A stretch of 64,000 bases of DNA from Rhodophyticola sp017644125 (GTDB lineage Bacteria > Pseudomonadota > Alphaproteobacteria > Rhodobacterales > Rhodobacteraceae): NCBI RefSeq assembly GCF_042140125.1, contig NZ_CP159473.1, one strand, 5' to 3'. Position numbers and translations under genes: made by a program. Each line of letters starts with the position of its first letter. Within the stretch, counting starts at the first letter, position 1. Below, piece by piece: positions 16,164 to 24,473 of the stretch. Under the pieces are notes generated by a model. That model worked only from the letters and a program-made list of their open reading frames with translations. It was not told the DNA's origin and did no database searches.

Positions 16164-17129
16164 CTACCTTGTCCATCGTTGCCTGCGGGGCACACGGACG
16201 GCCAGCATCGGCATGAGCCAGTTCGAGGAAAACCGGTTCAGATCCAGTGCCTCATGAACACCCACGGTTTCCTCGCCGTTGATCCGTGTGCGCACCGCGG
16301 AACGGTTGTAAAACGGGGCGTCCAGCATCGCCTTCACCTGTTTCGGCGCGTATCCCTCATCCGCCCGCGTTTCGCGTTTCACCAGCCAGAAAGGGCGCGC
16401 CAGCCTCGCCTTTGGCGGCATCTCGATCGCGCGCGGGGTGCCGTCTTCGGCAAAGCCGATCGCGGTGGCCAGATCCGTCCCGTCCCGCCGCACTGCGTCG
16501 TAAAAACACGCGGCCCCGTCTTTCAGCGGGAACCGGCCCCAGGTCCAGTAGCTGAAATCCGCCTCCAAGGCGCGGGTTCCGAAGTTCGCGTCAAAATATC
16601 CATGCCCGGACCAGGTCCAGCCCGGGCGGTTCAGCGCCACGTCGATCTCTGCCTTCGGGGCGAAAGGCCGCCAGACATGCGCACCATCCTCGGTCAGTGG
16701 CAACTCCACCGTCGTCAGGGCCGATGGCCGCACCGTTACGGTGCCGCTGATCCGCTGGGCGTGGGGGGTGCTGATCTCGTTGATCTCGACGATCAGCTTT
16801 TCGCCATCCCATTGCATGGCAGACGGGCCGATCTGCAATCGGTCATCGGAAAGTTTCAGCGCTTCCTGCCCGCGATCGGTCATCGTCCAACGCCCGCCGC
16901 GTCCATAGGTGACGACGTTCAGGCAGCAGTGATCGGCCGGGTTCTTCCGGCCCGACCATCGGTACCAGGGCGAAAAAACCGAACCTATGAAACCGATGAT
17001 GGAGATTGCCTTTTCGCCATCGTCGCTGATCCCGTCGACATACCACCAGGCATAACCGTCCGGCGGGACGTGGAGGTTGAAGCACGGTCGCCCAAGATCG
17101 CCGCGGCCGCGTGCCGCCCGGAGAGGCAG
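16164..17129 (-). CDS. crtC: Acyclic carotenoid 1,2-hydratase CrtC, start codon unclear
   Basis: Adds water to the 1,2 double bond of neurosporene- or lycopene-type carotenoids in the spheroidene pathway. Conserved CrtC blocks are clear: GYAWWYVDGISDDG, GFIGSVFSPWYRWSGR, RWTMTDRG, GPSAMQWDG, HVWRPFAP, WSGHGYFDANFGTRALE (quoted as seen), and the C-terminal GVHEALDLNRF through LMPMLAVRVPRR. The frame overlaps the end of crtD by about 145 bases. No ATG, GTG or TTG exists in this frame between 17375 and the first conserved block; the CTG at 17129 is given only as the nearest candidate. Either a non-standard start or a sequence error is likely. Confidence 0.82.
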   Translation of the reverse strand: MPLRAARGRGDLGRPCFNLHVPPDGYAWWYVDGISDDGEKAISIIGFIGSVFSPWYRWSGRKNPADHCCLNVVTYGRGGRWTMTDRGQEALKLSDDRLQIGPSAMQWDGEKLIVEINEISTPHAQRISGTVTVRPSALTTVELPLTEDGAHVWRPFAPKAEIDVALNRPGWTWSGHGYFDANFGTRALEADFSYWTWGRFPLKDGAACFYDAVRRDGTDLATAIGFAEDGTPRAIEMPPKARLARPFWLVKRETRADEGYAPKQVKAMLDAPFYNRSAVRTRINGEETVGVHEALDLNRFSSNWLMPMLAVRVPRRQRWTR

Positions 17130-18580
17130 GCCATCGGAACGCCCGCTCCGGGATGTACCCCGCCCCCCGCCAGATAGAGACCCGGGACCCGGCTGCGGAC
17201 CTTCGGCCGGTGGAAGGCTGCCATCATCCCGTGCGGGCTCCGCCCGTACAGTGATCCGTCCGAGCCGGGGAAAAGCCGGTCGAACGCCGATGGGGTCGTC
17301 AGCGTGCTGGTCTCCGGCCTCGGAGAGAAGGTCAATCCCAGCCTCCGAAATGTCTCGAACGTGCGGGTTTGGCATATCTGGGCCTCCTCGGTATCCGGGA
17401 TCTCGCCTGCCGGGCCGTTCATGATGATCTCGAAGCGCTCCGGGCTTTTTGAGGGGATCCCGTCGCCACGGTCCTGCGCGCACAGATAAAGCGTGGGATC
17501 GCGCGGCATCCGCCCGGCGGCCAGATCGTCGAATTCGGATTTCGGGTCCGTCGCGAAGAATACATTGTGATGACTGAGATCGCAGCCTTTGGCCTGCGCG
17601 GCGAAGGCCCAGACATAGGCCGAAAGGCTGCGCGGCAGCACGGCCTTTTTCTCCACCGCGCGGGCAACGCCCGGTCCGAGCCGCCCCTCGTACAGGGCCT
17701 TGGGGTCCCCATTGAAGACCACGCGGTCGCACACCAGCCTTTCGCCCGATTGAAGATGGACCGCACTGACATGCCCGTCCTGCTGTTCGATCCGGGTGGC
17801 GCACTCGCTGAAGCTGAACTCCGCACCGAATTTCGCGCCGAGATCGCGCAGCGCCTGCGCCAGCCGGTGCATTCCTCCCTGGACGCGCCAGACACCATTG
17901 GCTTCGGATCGCCAGATCAGGCCCAGAATCGCGGGGCTCCGATAGGGTGATCCGCCAACATATGTTGCATATCGCCCGAAAAGCTGTCGCAAGCGCGGGT
18001 CGCTGAACTGCGCGGCAAGGGAGCCTGCCAGTGTCTTGAGCGGCGCCATGTCCCTGATCAGCCGCGGGTGCCGCAAGACATGTGCGCTCAGCCCCCGAAG
18101 GCCTGGCGCATCGGATTGCATCATCGGCGCATCGAACCCGTCGTAAAGCCGCGCCGCCCGTGCCGAAAATGCACGGAACTCCGCCTCCGCTCTTTCGCCC
18201 GCGAACAGGCGAACCGCTTCGGCGCTGCGCTCGGCATCGTCGAACAGATCAAGGCTGCTTCCATCGGCCCACCAATGCCGCGCAAGAACCGTCTCCCGGT
18301 GAAGGGTCACATGATCCTCAAGGCGCTCGCCGACCTCGGCAAACAGCTCCTCGAAGACGGGCCGCATGGTCAGAACGGTCGGCCCCGCATCCACCGGCCC
18401 CGCAGCGGAGGGGAGCGTGCGCATCTTTCCCCCGGGCGCGTCATGCATGTCGATCACGCGCACCCGCAGGCCCGCATGCGACAGCCGCAATGCCGCCGAC
18501 AATCCGGCGATGCCGGCACCAATCACAACAGCAGTGTCCGTGGGGGTGGCCACGTGCGAAGCCTCCGGTCGATCTGTCAC
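16985..18580 (-). CDS. crtD: Hydroxyneurosporene (methoxyneurosporene) dehydrogenase CrtD
   Basis: FAD-dependent carotenoid 3,4-desaturase acting after CrtC in spheroidene synthesis; 531 residues. The N-terminal dinucleotide fold reads VVIGAGIAGLSAALRLSHAG, followed by DMHDAPGGKMRTLP. The C-terminal flavin block LYLAGGGVHPGAGVPMACLSG is typical of CrtI/CrtD desaturases. The family usually ends soon after the GRHAAAAIL stretch; here about 37 further Ser/Thr/Arg-rich residues follow, which coincide with crtC in the other frame. The start is GTG at 18580; a second in-frame GTG lies at 18553. It is divergent from crtE across two PpsR-type sites. Confidence 0.92.
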   Translation of the reverse strand: MTDRPEASHVATPTDTAVVIGAGIAGLSAALRLSHAGLRVRVIDMHDAPGGKMRTLPSAAGPVDAGPTVLTMRPVFEELFAEVGERLEDHVTLHRETVLARHWWADGSSLDLFDDAERSAEAVRLFAGERAEAEFRAFSARAARLYDGFDAPMMQSDAPGLRGLSAHVLRHPRLIRDMAPLKTLAGSLAAQFSDPRLRQLFGRYATYVGGSPYRSPAILGLIWRSEANGVWRVQGGMHRLAQALRDLGAKFGAEFSFSECATRIEQQDGHVSAVHLQSGERLVCDRVVFNGDPKALYEGRLGPGVARAVEKKAVLPRSLSAYVWAFAAQAKGCDLSHHNVFFATDPKSEFDDLAAGRMPRDPTLYLCAQDRGDGIPSKSPERFEIIMNGPAGEIPDTEEAQICQTRTFETFRRLGLTFSPRPETSTLTTPSAFDRLFPGSDGSLYGRSPHGMMAAFHRPKVRSRVPGLYLAGGGVHPGAGVPMACLSGRHAAAAILGDRASTSTSRRTVMPGGMSTGSATMAKRQSPSSVS

Positions 18581-18605
18581 TTATTGTTGACACACGGCGC
18601 GGGAG

Positions 18606-18623
18606 TGTCCAGTGTAATTTACA
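18606..18623. promoter_or_regulatory. PpsR/CrtJ-type operator, crtD-crtE site 1
   Basis: TGT-N12-ACA match (TGT 18606-18608, ACA 18621-18623) in the divergent crtD/crtE control region. It contains the inner palindrome GTGTAATTTACAC. It is separated from site 2 by 7 bp, close to the helical phasing used for cooperative PpsR binding. Confidence 0.75.
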
Positions 18624-18630
18624 CATGTCA

Positions 18631-18648
18631 TGTCGCACTCTGCTGACA
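18631..18648. promoter_or_regulatory. PpsR/CrtJ-type operator, crtD-crtE site 2
   Basis: TGT-N12-ACA match (TGT 18631-18633, ACA 18646-18648), 23 bases before the chosen crtE start. It sits just downstream of site 1 in the divergent crtD/crtE region. Confidence 0.7.
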
Positions 18649-18671
18649 TGCACGGGTTTTCCGGAGCTCTC

Positions 18672-19541
18672 ATGCCGTTGAAATCACGAATCGAAACGAC
18701 CATTGCCAATGCCATCGCCCAAGGGCAGGGCGGACAGGCGCCGCCGAAACTGGCGGCAGCACTCGATTATGCGGTGAACCCGGGCGGCGCGCGCATTCGC
18801 CCGACAATTGCCATGTCCGTGTCCTTCGCCTGCGGCGATGACCGGCCCGAGGTGTCGAACGCGGCCGCGGCAGCGATCGAGCTGATCCATTGCGCCAGCC
18901 TTGTCCATGACGACATGCCCTGTTTCGACGATGCCGACATCCGGCGCGGCAAGCCATCGGTTCACAAGGCATTTGGCGAGCCGCTGGCATTGCTGACGGG
19001 CGATTCGCTCATCATCATGGCGTTCGAGGTTCTGGCGCGCGCGGCCGAGCATGACGCGGCCCGCGCCATATCGCTGATCCGTATTCTTGGCGAAAGCACC
19101 GGCATGCCGGGCGGTATCTGCGCAGGGCAGGGCTGGGAAAGCGAAGACAAGATCGATCTTGGCGCGTATCACCGCGCGAAAACCGGCGCGCTCTTTACAG
19201 CCGCCACGCGCATGGGCGCCGCCGCCGCTGGCGAAGACCCCGAGGCATGGACGGAGCTGGGCGCGCGCATCGGCGAGGCGTTTCAGGTCGCCGATGATCT
19301 GCGCGACGCGCTTTACGACGAGGCCACGCTTGGCAAGCCCGCCCATCAGGATGAAATCCACGACCGCCCCAATGCGGTCGCGGCGCTTGGTGTGCGCGGT
19401 GCGATCAGCCGGCTGGAAGATATTCTGGGCGGCGCGATTTCCTCGATCCCGTCCTGTCCGGGCGAGGCGATGCTTTGCGAAATGGTCCGCAAGCAGGCCG
19501 AGCGCCTGACGCCTGTTGTCCCGGCGCGGCAGGCCGTCTGA
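18672..19541 (+). CDS. crtE: Geranylgeranyl diphosphate synthase CrtE
   Basis: Condenses isopentenyl diphosphate with farnesyl diphosphate to geranylgeranyl diphosphate, the C20 precursor of carotenoids and of the bacteriochlorophyll tail; about 289 residues. The first Asp-rich motif is LVHDDMPCFDDADIRRGKPS near residue 80, and the second is QVADDLRDALYD near residue 212. GGARIRPTI near residue 38 binds the allylic diphosphate. Starts at 18630, 18648 and 18672 are in frame. The last follows a GGAG and gives the family-typical N-terminus; the others would put the PpsR site inside the gene. It is three bases before crtF. Confidence 0.93.
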   Translation: MPLKSRIETTIANAIAQGQGGQAPPKLAAALDYAVNPGGARIRPTIAMSVSFACGDDRPEVSNAAAAAIELIHCASLVHDDMPCFDDADIRRGKPSVHKAFGEPLALLTGDSLIIMAFEVLARAAEHDAARAISLIRILGESTGMPGGICAGQGWESEDKIDLGAYHRAKTGALFTAATRMGAAAAGEDPEAWTELGARIGEAFQVADDLRDALYDEATLGKPAHQDEIHDRPNAVAALGVRGAISRLEDILGGAISSIPSCPGEAMLCEMVRKQAERLTPVVPARQAV

Positions 19542-19544
19542 GCC

Positions 19545-20684
19545 ATGGCGACCGTGGACAATCACGGATCCGACACACCATCGCTGACCGATAGGATCGC
19601 CGCGTGGCGGGATCGTCTTGTCGGCTCGCGTGATTTTCAGAGCTGGGCCGCGCGGTTTCCCCTGACCAGACGCGCCGCCAGACGCGACGGGGAGCGTTTG
19701 TTCGATCTCGTTGCCGGCTTTACCTACAGCCAGGTCTTGCATGCAGTGGTTTCTCTCGGTCTGATCGACCATCTGGCCAACGGGCCGCGCAGCCCGGCCG
19801 AACTTGCGCTCAGATGCGGGGTTCCTCCTGAACGGATGGCCGTGCTTTGTCAGGCCGCCGCCGCTCTCGACCTGCTGAAACGCTGTCGCGATGGCCGCTT
19901 TCGCCTTGCGCGGCTGGGCGCTGCGCTGAACGGTGTGCCCGGTCTGCGGGAGATGATCCTGCATCACTCCGTTCTCTACCGTGATCTGGCTGAGCCGGGC
20001 GCGTTTTTCAGGGGTGAGACGGAAACCGAACTGGCCGGCTTCTGGCCCTATGTCTTCGGTGCCGAAGGCGATGTGGACCCGGATGTTGCGGCCACCTATT
20101 CGAACCTGATGGCGGACAGTCAGGTGCTCGTGGCCGAGGAAACCCTGAAAGCCGTCGACCTGTCGGACACCGCCGCCCTGCTCGATATCGGCGGCGGGAC
20201 AGGCGCTTTCCTTGCGGCCGTGGGCGCCGCTTACCCTGAACTGGCGCTTCATCTTTTCGATCTTCCGGCCGTGGCGCCCACCGCGCAGGATCGATTCGAT
20301 GCCGCCGGGCTATCCGGCCAGGCGACCATTCATTCGGGGAGCTTTCAACGCGATCCGCTTCCGATTGGTGCCGACGCGATCAGTCTGATCCGCGTGCTCT
20401 ATGACCATCAGGACGCTACGGTTCGCGCCCTTCTGGCCAGCGCCCATGCGACCCTGCCGCCGGGCGGCCGCATCGTGATTTCCGAGCCGATGTCCGGCGG
20501 CGACCGCCCCGAAAGGGCCGGAGACGCCTATTTTGCACTGTATTGCCTGGCCATGCGAACTGGCACCGTCCGCTCCGCAGGGCGAATCGCGGACCTGCTG
20601 TCCGAGGCGGGCTTCGTCGCCGTCGCTATCCCCAAGGTTGATCGCCCCTTCGTCACCCGCGTGGTCACGGCGGAGAAAGCCTGA
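19545..20684 (+). CDS. crtF: Hydroxyneurosporene O-methyltransferase CrtF
   Basis: SAM-dependent methylation of the C-1 hydroxyl introduced by CrtC, leading to methoxy carotenoids of the spheroidene series; 379 residues. It has an N-terminal winged-helix dimerisation region (QVLHAVVSLGLIDHLANGPR near residue 62) and a class I methyltransferase core with the SAM loop LLDIGGGTGAFLAAVGAAYP near residue 207. The terminal KVDRPFVTRVVTAEKA closes the core. It follows crtE by three bases, so the two are co-transcribed. Confidence 0.92.
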   Translation: MATVDNHGSDTPSLTDRIAAWRDRLVGSRDFQSWAARFPLTRRAARRDGERLFDLVAGFTYSQVLHAVVSLGLIDHLANGPRSPAELALRCGVPPERMAVLCQAAAALDLLKRCRDGRFRLARLGAALNGVPGLREMILHHSVLYRDLAEPGAFFRGETETELAGFWPYVFGAEGDVDPDVAATYSNLMADSQVLVAEETLKAVDLSDTAALLDIGGGTGAFLAAVGAAYPELALHLFDLPAVAPTAQDRFDAAGLSGQATIHSGSFQRDPLPIGADAISLIRVLYDHQDATVRALLASAHATLPPGGRIVISEPMSGGDRPERAGDAYFALYCLAMRTGTVRSAGRIADLLSEAGFVAVAIPKVDRPFVTRVVTAEKA

Positions 20685-20702
20685 ATATCCTGACAATCCG
20701 GC

Positions 20703-20720
20703 TGTCCATTTTCGTTGACA
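20703..20720. promoter_or_regulatory. PpsR/CrtJ-type operator, bchC site 1
   Basis: TGT-N12-ACA match (TGT 20703-20705, ACA 20718-20720) overlapping the TTGACA -35 element of bchC. Separated from site 2 by 8 bp, the spacing known for the bchC promoter of Rhodobacter capsulatus. Confidence 0.75.
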
Positions 20721-20742
20721 TGTAAAAGTGTCAGGTTAAACT
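20715..20742 (+). promoter_or_regulatory. Candidate bchC promoter
   Basis: TTGACA (20715-20720) and TAAACT (20737-20742) are spaced by 16 bases. The -35 lies in PpsR site 1 and the -10 in site 2, so bound repressor would occlude polymerase. Confidence 0.6.
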
Positions 20743-20746
20743 GACA
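20729..20746. promoter_or_regulatory. PpsR/CrtJ-type operator, bchC site 2
   Basis: TGT-N12-ACA match with a strong inner dyad, TGTCAGGTTAAACTGACA, covering the -10 element of bchC. Eight bases separate it from site 1. Confidence 0.8.
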
Positions 20747-20817
20747 CATGAGATCTGACCTGTCGCGCCCCGATGACAGGTCTCCGCACCGCCAGATTCG
20801 CGAGAAAGGACAAGCCA

Positions 20818-21759
20818 GTGCAAACCACCGCCGTCATTCTCGAAGGTCCGCGCAAGCTGGATCTCGGCGCGTTGGAGCTGGATGAGCCGACCGCCGATGA
20901 TCTGGTGATCGCGGTTTCCCATTCCGGCATATCGACGGGCACCGAAAAGCTCTTCTGGTCCGGCGACATGCCGCCCTTCCCCGGCATGGGTTACCCGCTC
21001 GTTCCCGGGTACGAGGCCGCGGGAGAGGTTGTCGAAGCGGGAGCGAATACCGGTTTCTCGGTCGGGGAGCGGGTTTTTGTGCCCGGCGCGAATTGCTATG
21101 GCGAGGTCAAGGGCCTCTTCGGCGGCGCGTCCCATCATCTTGTGACCCCCGCCGCCCGCGTCGTGCGCATCGACGCCGCGATGGGGGCCGAGGGCGCCCT
21201 TCTGGCGCTGGCCGCGACTGCCCGGCACGCGATGGCCGGCCTCGACAAGACCCTGCCCGACCTTATCGTCGGCCACGGCGTGTTCGGGCGTCTTCTGGCG
21301 CGGCTGACAATCGCCGCCGGGGGCAAACCGCCCACCGTCTGGGAGATCAGCGAGGACCGCGCAACCGGTGCCGAGGGCTACACCGTCCTTCACCCCGACA
21401 GCGACGACCGCAAGGATTACGGCTGCATCTATGATGCCACCGGCGACGGCAGCCTGCTCAACCCGCTGATCGGCCGCATCGCCAAGGGGGGCGAAATCGT
21501 GCTGGCGGGGTTCTATCCCGAACCGCTCAGCTTTGCCTTCCCGCCCGCCTTCATGAAAGAGGCCCGGTTCCGCATCGCCGCCGAATGGACGCGCGCCGAT
21601 CTGGTCGCCACCCGCGATCTCATCGATCACGGCGCGCTGAACCTGCACGGGCTGATCACTCATAACCTGCCCGCCCATCAGGCCAGAACTGCCTACCAGA
21701 CGGCATTCGAAGATCCGGCCTGCCTGAAGATGATCCTGAACTGGGAGAACGCCGCATGA
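20818..21759 (+). CDS. bchC: Bacteriochlorophyllide a dehydrogenase BchC
   Basis: Zinc-type alcohol dehydrogenase relative that oxidises the C-3 hydroxyethyl group to acetyl in bacteriochlorophyll a synthesis; 313 residues. SHSGISTGTEKLFWSGDMPPF (quoted in part; ISTGTEKL is the BchC signature) is near residue 35, GYPLVPGYEAAGEVVEAG near residue 60, and the nucleotide-binding region around VGHGVFGRLLARL near residue 155. The start is GTG at 20818, seven bases after AAAGGA; the ATG at 20773 would extend into the operator region. Its stop overlaps bchX. Confidence 0.93.
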   Translation: MQTTAVILEGPRKLDLGALELDEPTADDLVIAVSHSGISTGTEKLFWSGDMPPFPGMGYPLVPGYEAAGEVVEAGANTGFSVGERVFVPGANCYGEVKGLFGGASHHLVTPAARVVRIDAAMGAEGALLALAATARHAMAGLDKTLPDLIVGHGVFGRLLARLTIAAGGKPPTVWEISEDRATGAEGYTVLHPDSDDRKDYGCIYDATGDGSLLNPLIGRIAKGGEIVLAGFYPEPLSFAFPPAFMKEARFRIAAEWTRADLVATRDLIDHGALNLHGLITHNLPAHQARTAYQTAFEDPACLKMILNWENAA

Positions 21760-22757
21760 CCCTCGATATCCCGAATCTCAAGGATTACGACAACAAGCTT
21801 CGGGAAGAAGCCGCCGAGCCGACGCTGGAAGTGCCGCAGGGCGAGCCGACCAAGAAGACACAGATCATCGCGATCTACGGCAAGGGCGGGATCGGCAAAT
21901 CCTTCACGCTGGCCAATCTCAGCCACATGATGGCCGAACAGGGCAAGCGGGTGCTGCTGATCGGCTGCGACCCGAAATCGGATACCACCAGCCTGCTCTT
22001 CGGCGGCAAGGCCTGCCCCACGATCATCGAGACCTCGACCCGCAAGAAACTGGCGGGCGAAGAGGTGAAAATCGGCGATGTCTGCTTCAAGCGCGGCGGT
22101 GTCTTCGCGATGGAGCTGGGCGGCCCCGAGGTTGGCCGCGGCTGCGGCGGGCGTGGCATCATCCACGGCTTCGAGCTGCTGGAAAAGCTGGGCTTCCACG
22201 ATTGGGATTTCGATTACGTTCTGCTCGACTTCTTGGGCGACGTGGTCTGCGGCGGCTTCGGGCTGCCCATCGCGCGGGACATGGCGCAGAAGGTGATCCT
22301 TGTCGGGTCGAACGACCTGCAATCGCTTTATGTGGCCAACAACGTCTGCTCCGCAGTGGAGTATTTCCGCAAGCTCGGCGGCAATGTCGGCGTGGCGGGG
22401 TTGGTCATCAACAAGGATGACGGCTCCGGCGAGGCGCAGGCCTTTGCCAAGGCGGTTGACATCCCGGTGCTGGCCTCGATCCCGCAGGATGACGACCTGC
22501 GCAAGAAATCTGCGAATTACCAGATCGTCGGCACCGGCGAGAGCCAGTGGGGCGGCCTGTTCGCCGCGCTTGGCGAAAACGTCGCCGTGGCACCGCCGAT
22601 GCGGCCGACCGCGCTCAGCCAGGATGAGCTTCTGGAGCTGTTCGACGGCTCCGACACCGGCGCGGGCGTGGTGCTGGAGCCCGCCACCGATACCGATATG
22701 CGCGGCAAGAACGCCAAGCCCAAAGCCTCTTTGGAGGTGGTGTATGACGATGTGTAA
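21756..22757 (+). CDS. bchX: Chlorophyllide a reductase iron protein subunit BchX
   Basis: ATP-dependent electron donor, nitrogenase iron protein-like, of chlorophyllide a reductase (BchXYZ), which reduces ring B; 333 residues. The P-loop AIYGKGGIGKSFTLANLSHM (quoted as seen) is near residue 39. The 4Fe-4S ligand cysteines appear in GRGCGGRGI near residue 130 and FLGDVVCGGFGLP near residue 162. Starts in an ATGA overlap with bchC. The last 14 bases overlap the small ORF that precedes bchY. Confidence 0.95.
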   Translation: MTLDIPNLKDYDNKLREEAAEPTLEVPQGEPTKKTQIIAIYGKGGIGKSFTLANLSHMMAEQGKRVLLIGCDPKSDTTSLLFGGKACPTIIETSTRKKLAGEEVKIGDVCFKRGGVFAMELGGPEVGRGCGGRGIIHGFELLEKLGFHDWDFDYVLLDFLGDVVCGGFGLPIARDMAQKVILVGSNDLQSLYVANNVCSAVEYFRKLGGNVGVAGLVINKDDGSGEAQAFAKAVDIPVLASIPQDDDLRKKSANYQIVGTGESQWGGLFAALGENVAVAPPMRPTALSQDELLELFDGSDTGAGVVLEPATDTDMRGKNAKPKASLEVVYDDV

Positions 22758-22896
22758 GGAATGCAGCACCCATCACGGCGTGGAGTGTACGGATCTGACG
22801 CTTGAACGCGCCCGGCCGGATCAGCTCCGCCGTCTGCTGCGCGACATCTTCCGCAATCTCAGTGGTCCCTCCGGACGGACGAAGGGGGAAGGATGA
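22744..22896 (+). CDS. 50-residue Cys/His-rich microprotein between bchX and bchY
   Basis: I do not recognise this gene. The ATG at 22744 has a strong Shine-Dalgarno, GGAGGT at 22733-22738, with five bases of spacing. The frame runs 50 codons and ends in an ATGA overlap with bchY, so it is translationally linked on both sides. The N-terminus MTMCKECSTHHGVEC has a CxxC pair, two His and a third Cys, suggesting metal binding. The rest (LERARPDQLRRLLRDIFRNL) is predicted as a basic amphipathic helix. It could be an assembly or regulatory factor for the chlorophyllide reductase, or a leader for bchY translation. Function is unknown. Confidence 0.65.
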   Translation: MTMCKECSTHHGVECTDLTLERARPDQLRRLLRDIFRNLSGPSGRTKGEG

Positions 22897-24473
22897 GCGA
22901 AGAGATCACATATGACGCCGCCGCCGATGTTGAGGTGACCATGGGAGAGGGCCGCGAGGAAAGCCCGGCACCCGCACCCGCACCTGATCTGGCGGGCGAC
23001 GGGATGGGATGCCATGCCGGGGCCGCCGAGATGGAGAAAGCCGCGCGAATGGCCGGCAAATCCGAGATCCTCGACCAGTATGCCAAGGACTATCCGCAAG
23101 GCCCCCATGACAAGCCGCAATCCATGTGCCCCGCCTTCGGTTCGCTCCGCGTGGGCTTGCGGATGCGTCGGACGGCGACGGTTCTGTCGGGCTCGGCCTG
23201 CTGCGTCTACGGGCTGACCTTCGTCTCTCATTTCTACGGCGCCCGCCGCTCGGTGGGCTACGTCCCGTTCAATTCAGAGACCCTGGTAACAGGGAAGCTC
23301 TTCGAAGACATCCGCGAAGCCGTGCACGATATGGCCGACCCCGAGCGTTATGACGCCATTGTGGTCACCAATCTTTGCGTTCCGACGGCTTCGGGTGTGC
23401 CGCTTCGGCTTTTGCCAAGCGAAATCAACGGTGTCCGCATTGTGGGCATTGATGTTCCCGGCTTCGGGATCCCGACGCATGCAGAGGCCAAGGACGTTCT
23501 GGCCGGCGCCATGCTCAACTATGCCCGACAGGAGGTGGAGGCCGGTCCCGTTCAAGCCCCTGTCTCGGGTAAATCAGACCGTCCGACAGTTACCCTGTTG
23601 GGCGAAATGTTCCCAGCTGATCCTATTGGAATAGGTGGGATGCTCGCGCCACTCGGTCTGGCGGCAGGTCCGGTCGTTCCCTGCCGTGAGTGGCGTGAGC
23701 TCTATTCCGCTCTGGATTGCGGCGCCGTTGCCGCGATCCACCCGTTCTACACCGCCGCGATCCGCGAGTTCGAGGCCGCGGGCCGGCCCATCGTCGGCTC
23801 CGCCCCCGTGGGGCATGACGGCACTGCCGCCTGGCTGGCCAATATCGGGGACGCTTTCGGGATCGCCGCCGATAAGGTCGCGGCGTCGCAAAACGCATTC
23901 CTGCCCGCGATAAGGGAAGCGCTGGCGCGCACGCCGGTCAAGGGTACGATCACGTTGTCGGGCTATGAGGGCTCGGAGCTTCTGGTGGCGCGTCTGCTGA
24001 TCGAAAGCGGGGCCGACATTCCCTATGTCGGGACCGCCTGCCCCAAGACGGCCTGGTCCAGGGACGATGTCGACTGGCTGGAGGCGCATGGCGCGAAGGT
24101 CAAGTTCCGCGCCTCGCTGGAAGACGATTGCGCCGCGATGGAGGCGATCAAGCCCGATCTCGCGGTCGGCACCACGCCCGTCGTGCAGAAGGGCAAGGAG
24201 CTCGGCATCCCGTCGCTCTACTTCACCAACCTCATCTCCGCGCGGCCCCTGATGGGCCCGATGGGGGCCGGCAGCCTGCAACAGGTCGTCAATGCCGCGA
24301 TGGGCAACAAGGACCGTATGGACCATATGCGCGACTTCTTCGAAGGCGTGGGTCATGGCGACACCGCCGGCGTGTGGGAGGGTGATCCGAACCTGCGCCC
24401 CGATTTCCGTGCCGCGCATCAGAAGAAACTCGACAAACAGACGCGCGCCGCCAAAGCGCAGGAGATGATCTGA
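22893..24473 (+). CDS. bchY: Chlorophyllide a reductase subunit BchY
   Basis: Catalytic (NifD-like) subunit of chlorophyllide a reductase, which with BchZ holds a 4Fe-4S cluster and the substrate; 526 residues. Conserved blocks: PQSMCPAFGSLRVGLRMRRT near residue 75 with a cluster cysteine, VLSGSACCVYGLTFVSHFYG (quoted as seen) near residue 99, VTNLCVPTASGVPLRLLP near residue 152, and SLYFTNLISARPLMGPMGAG near residue 442 (20 residues). The first 55 residues are acidic and Pro/Ala-rich. Starts in an ATGA overlap with the microprotein gene and ends in a 1-base overlap with bchZ. Confidence 0.95.
   Translation: MSEEITYDAAADVEVTMGEGREESPAPAPAPDLAGDGMGCHAGAAEMEKAARMAGKSEILDQYAKDYPQGPHDKPQSMCPAFGSLRVGLRMRRTATVLSGSACCVYGLTFVSHFYGARRSVGYVPFNSETLVTGKLFEDIREAVHDMADPERYDAIVVTNLCVPTASGVPLRLLPSEINGVRIVGIDVPGFGIPTHAEAKDVLAGAMLNYARQEVEAGPVQAPVSGKSDRPTVTLLGEMFPADPIGIGGMLAPLGLAAGPVVPCREWRELYSALDCGAVAAIHPFYTAAIREFEAAGRPIVGSAPVGHDGTAAWLANIGDAFGIAADKVAASQNAFLPAIREALARTPVKGTITLSGYEGSELLVARLLIESGADIPYVGTACPKTAWSRDDVDWLEAHGAKVKFRASLEDDCAAMEAIKPDLAVGTTPVVQKGKELGIPSLYFTNLISARPLMGPMGAGSLQQVVNAAMGNKDRMDHMRDFFEGVGHGDTAGVWEGDPNLRPDFRAAHQKKLDKQTRAAKAQEMI

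Noticed and set aside
18684..20252. 522-codon open frame antisense to crtE and crtF
   Set aside because: Shadow frame opposite two conserved genes; composition biased and motif-free.
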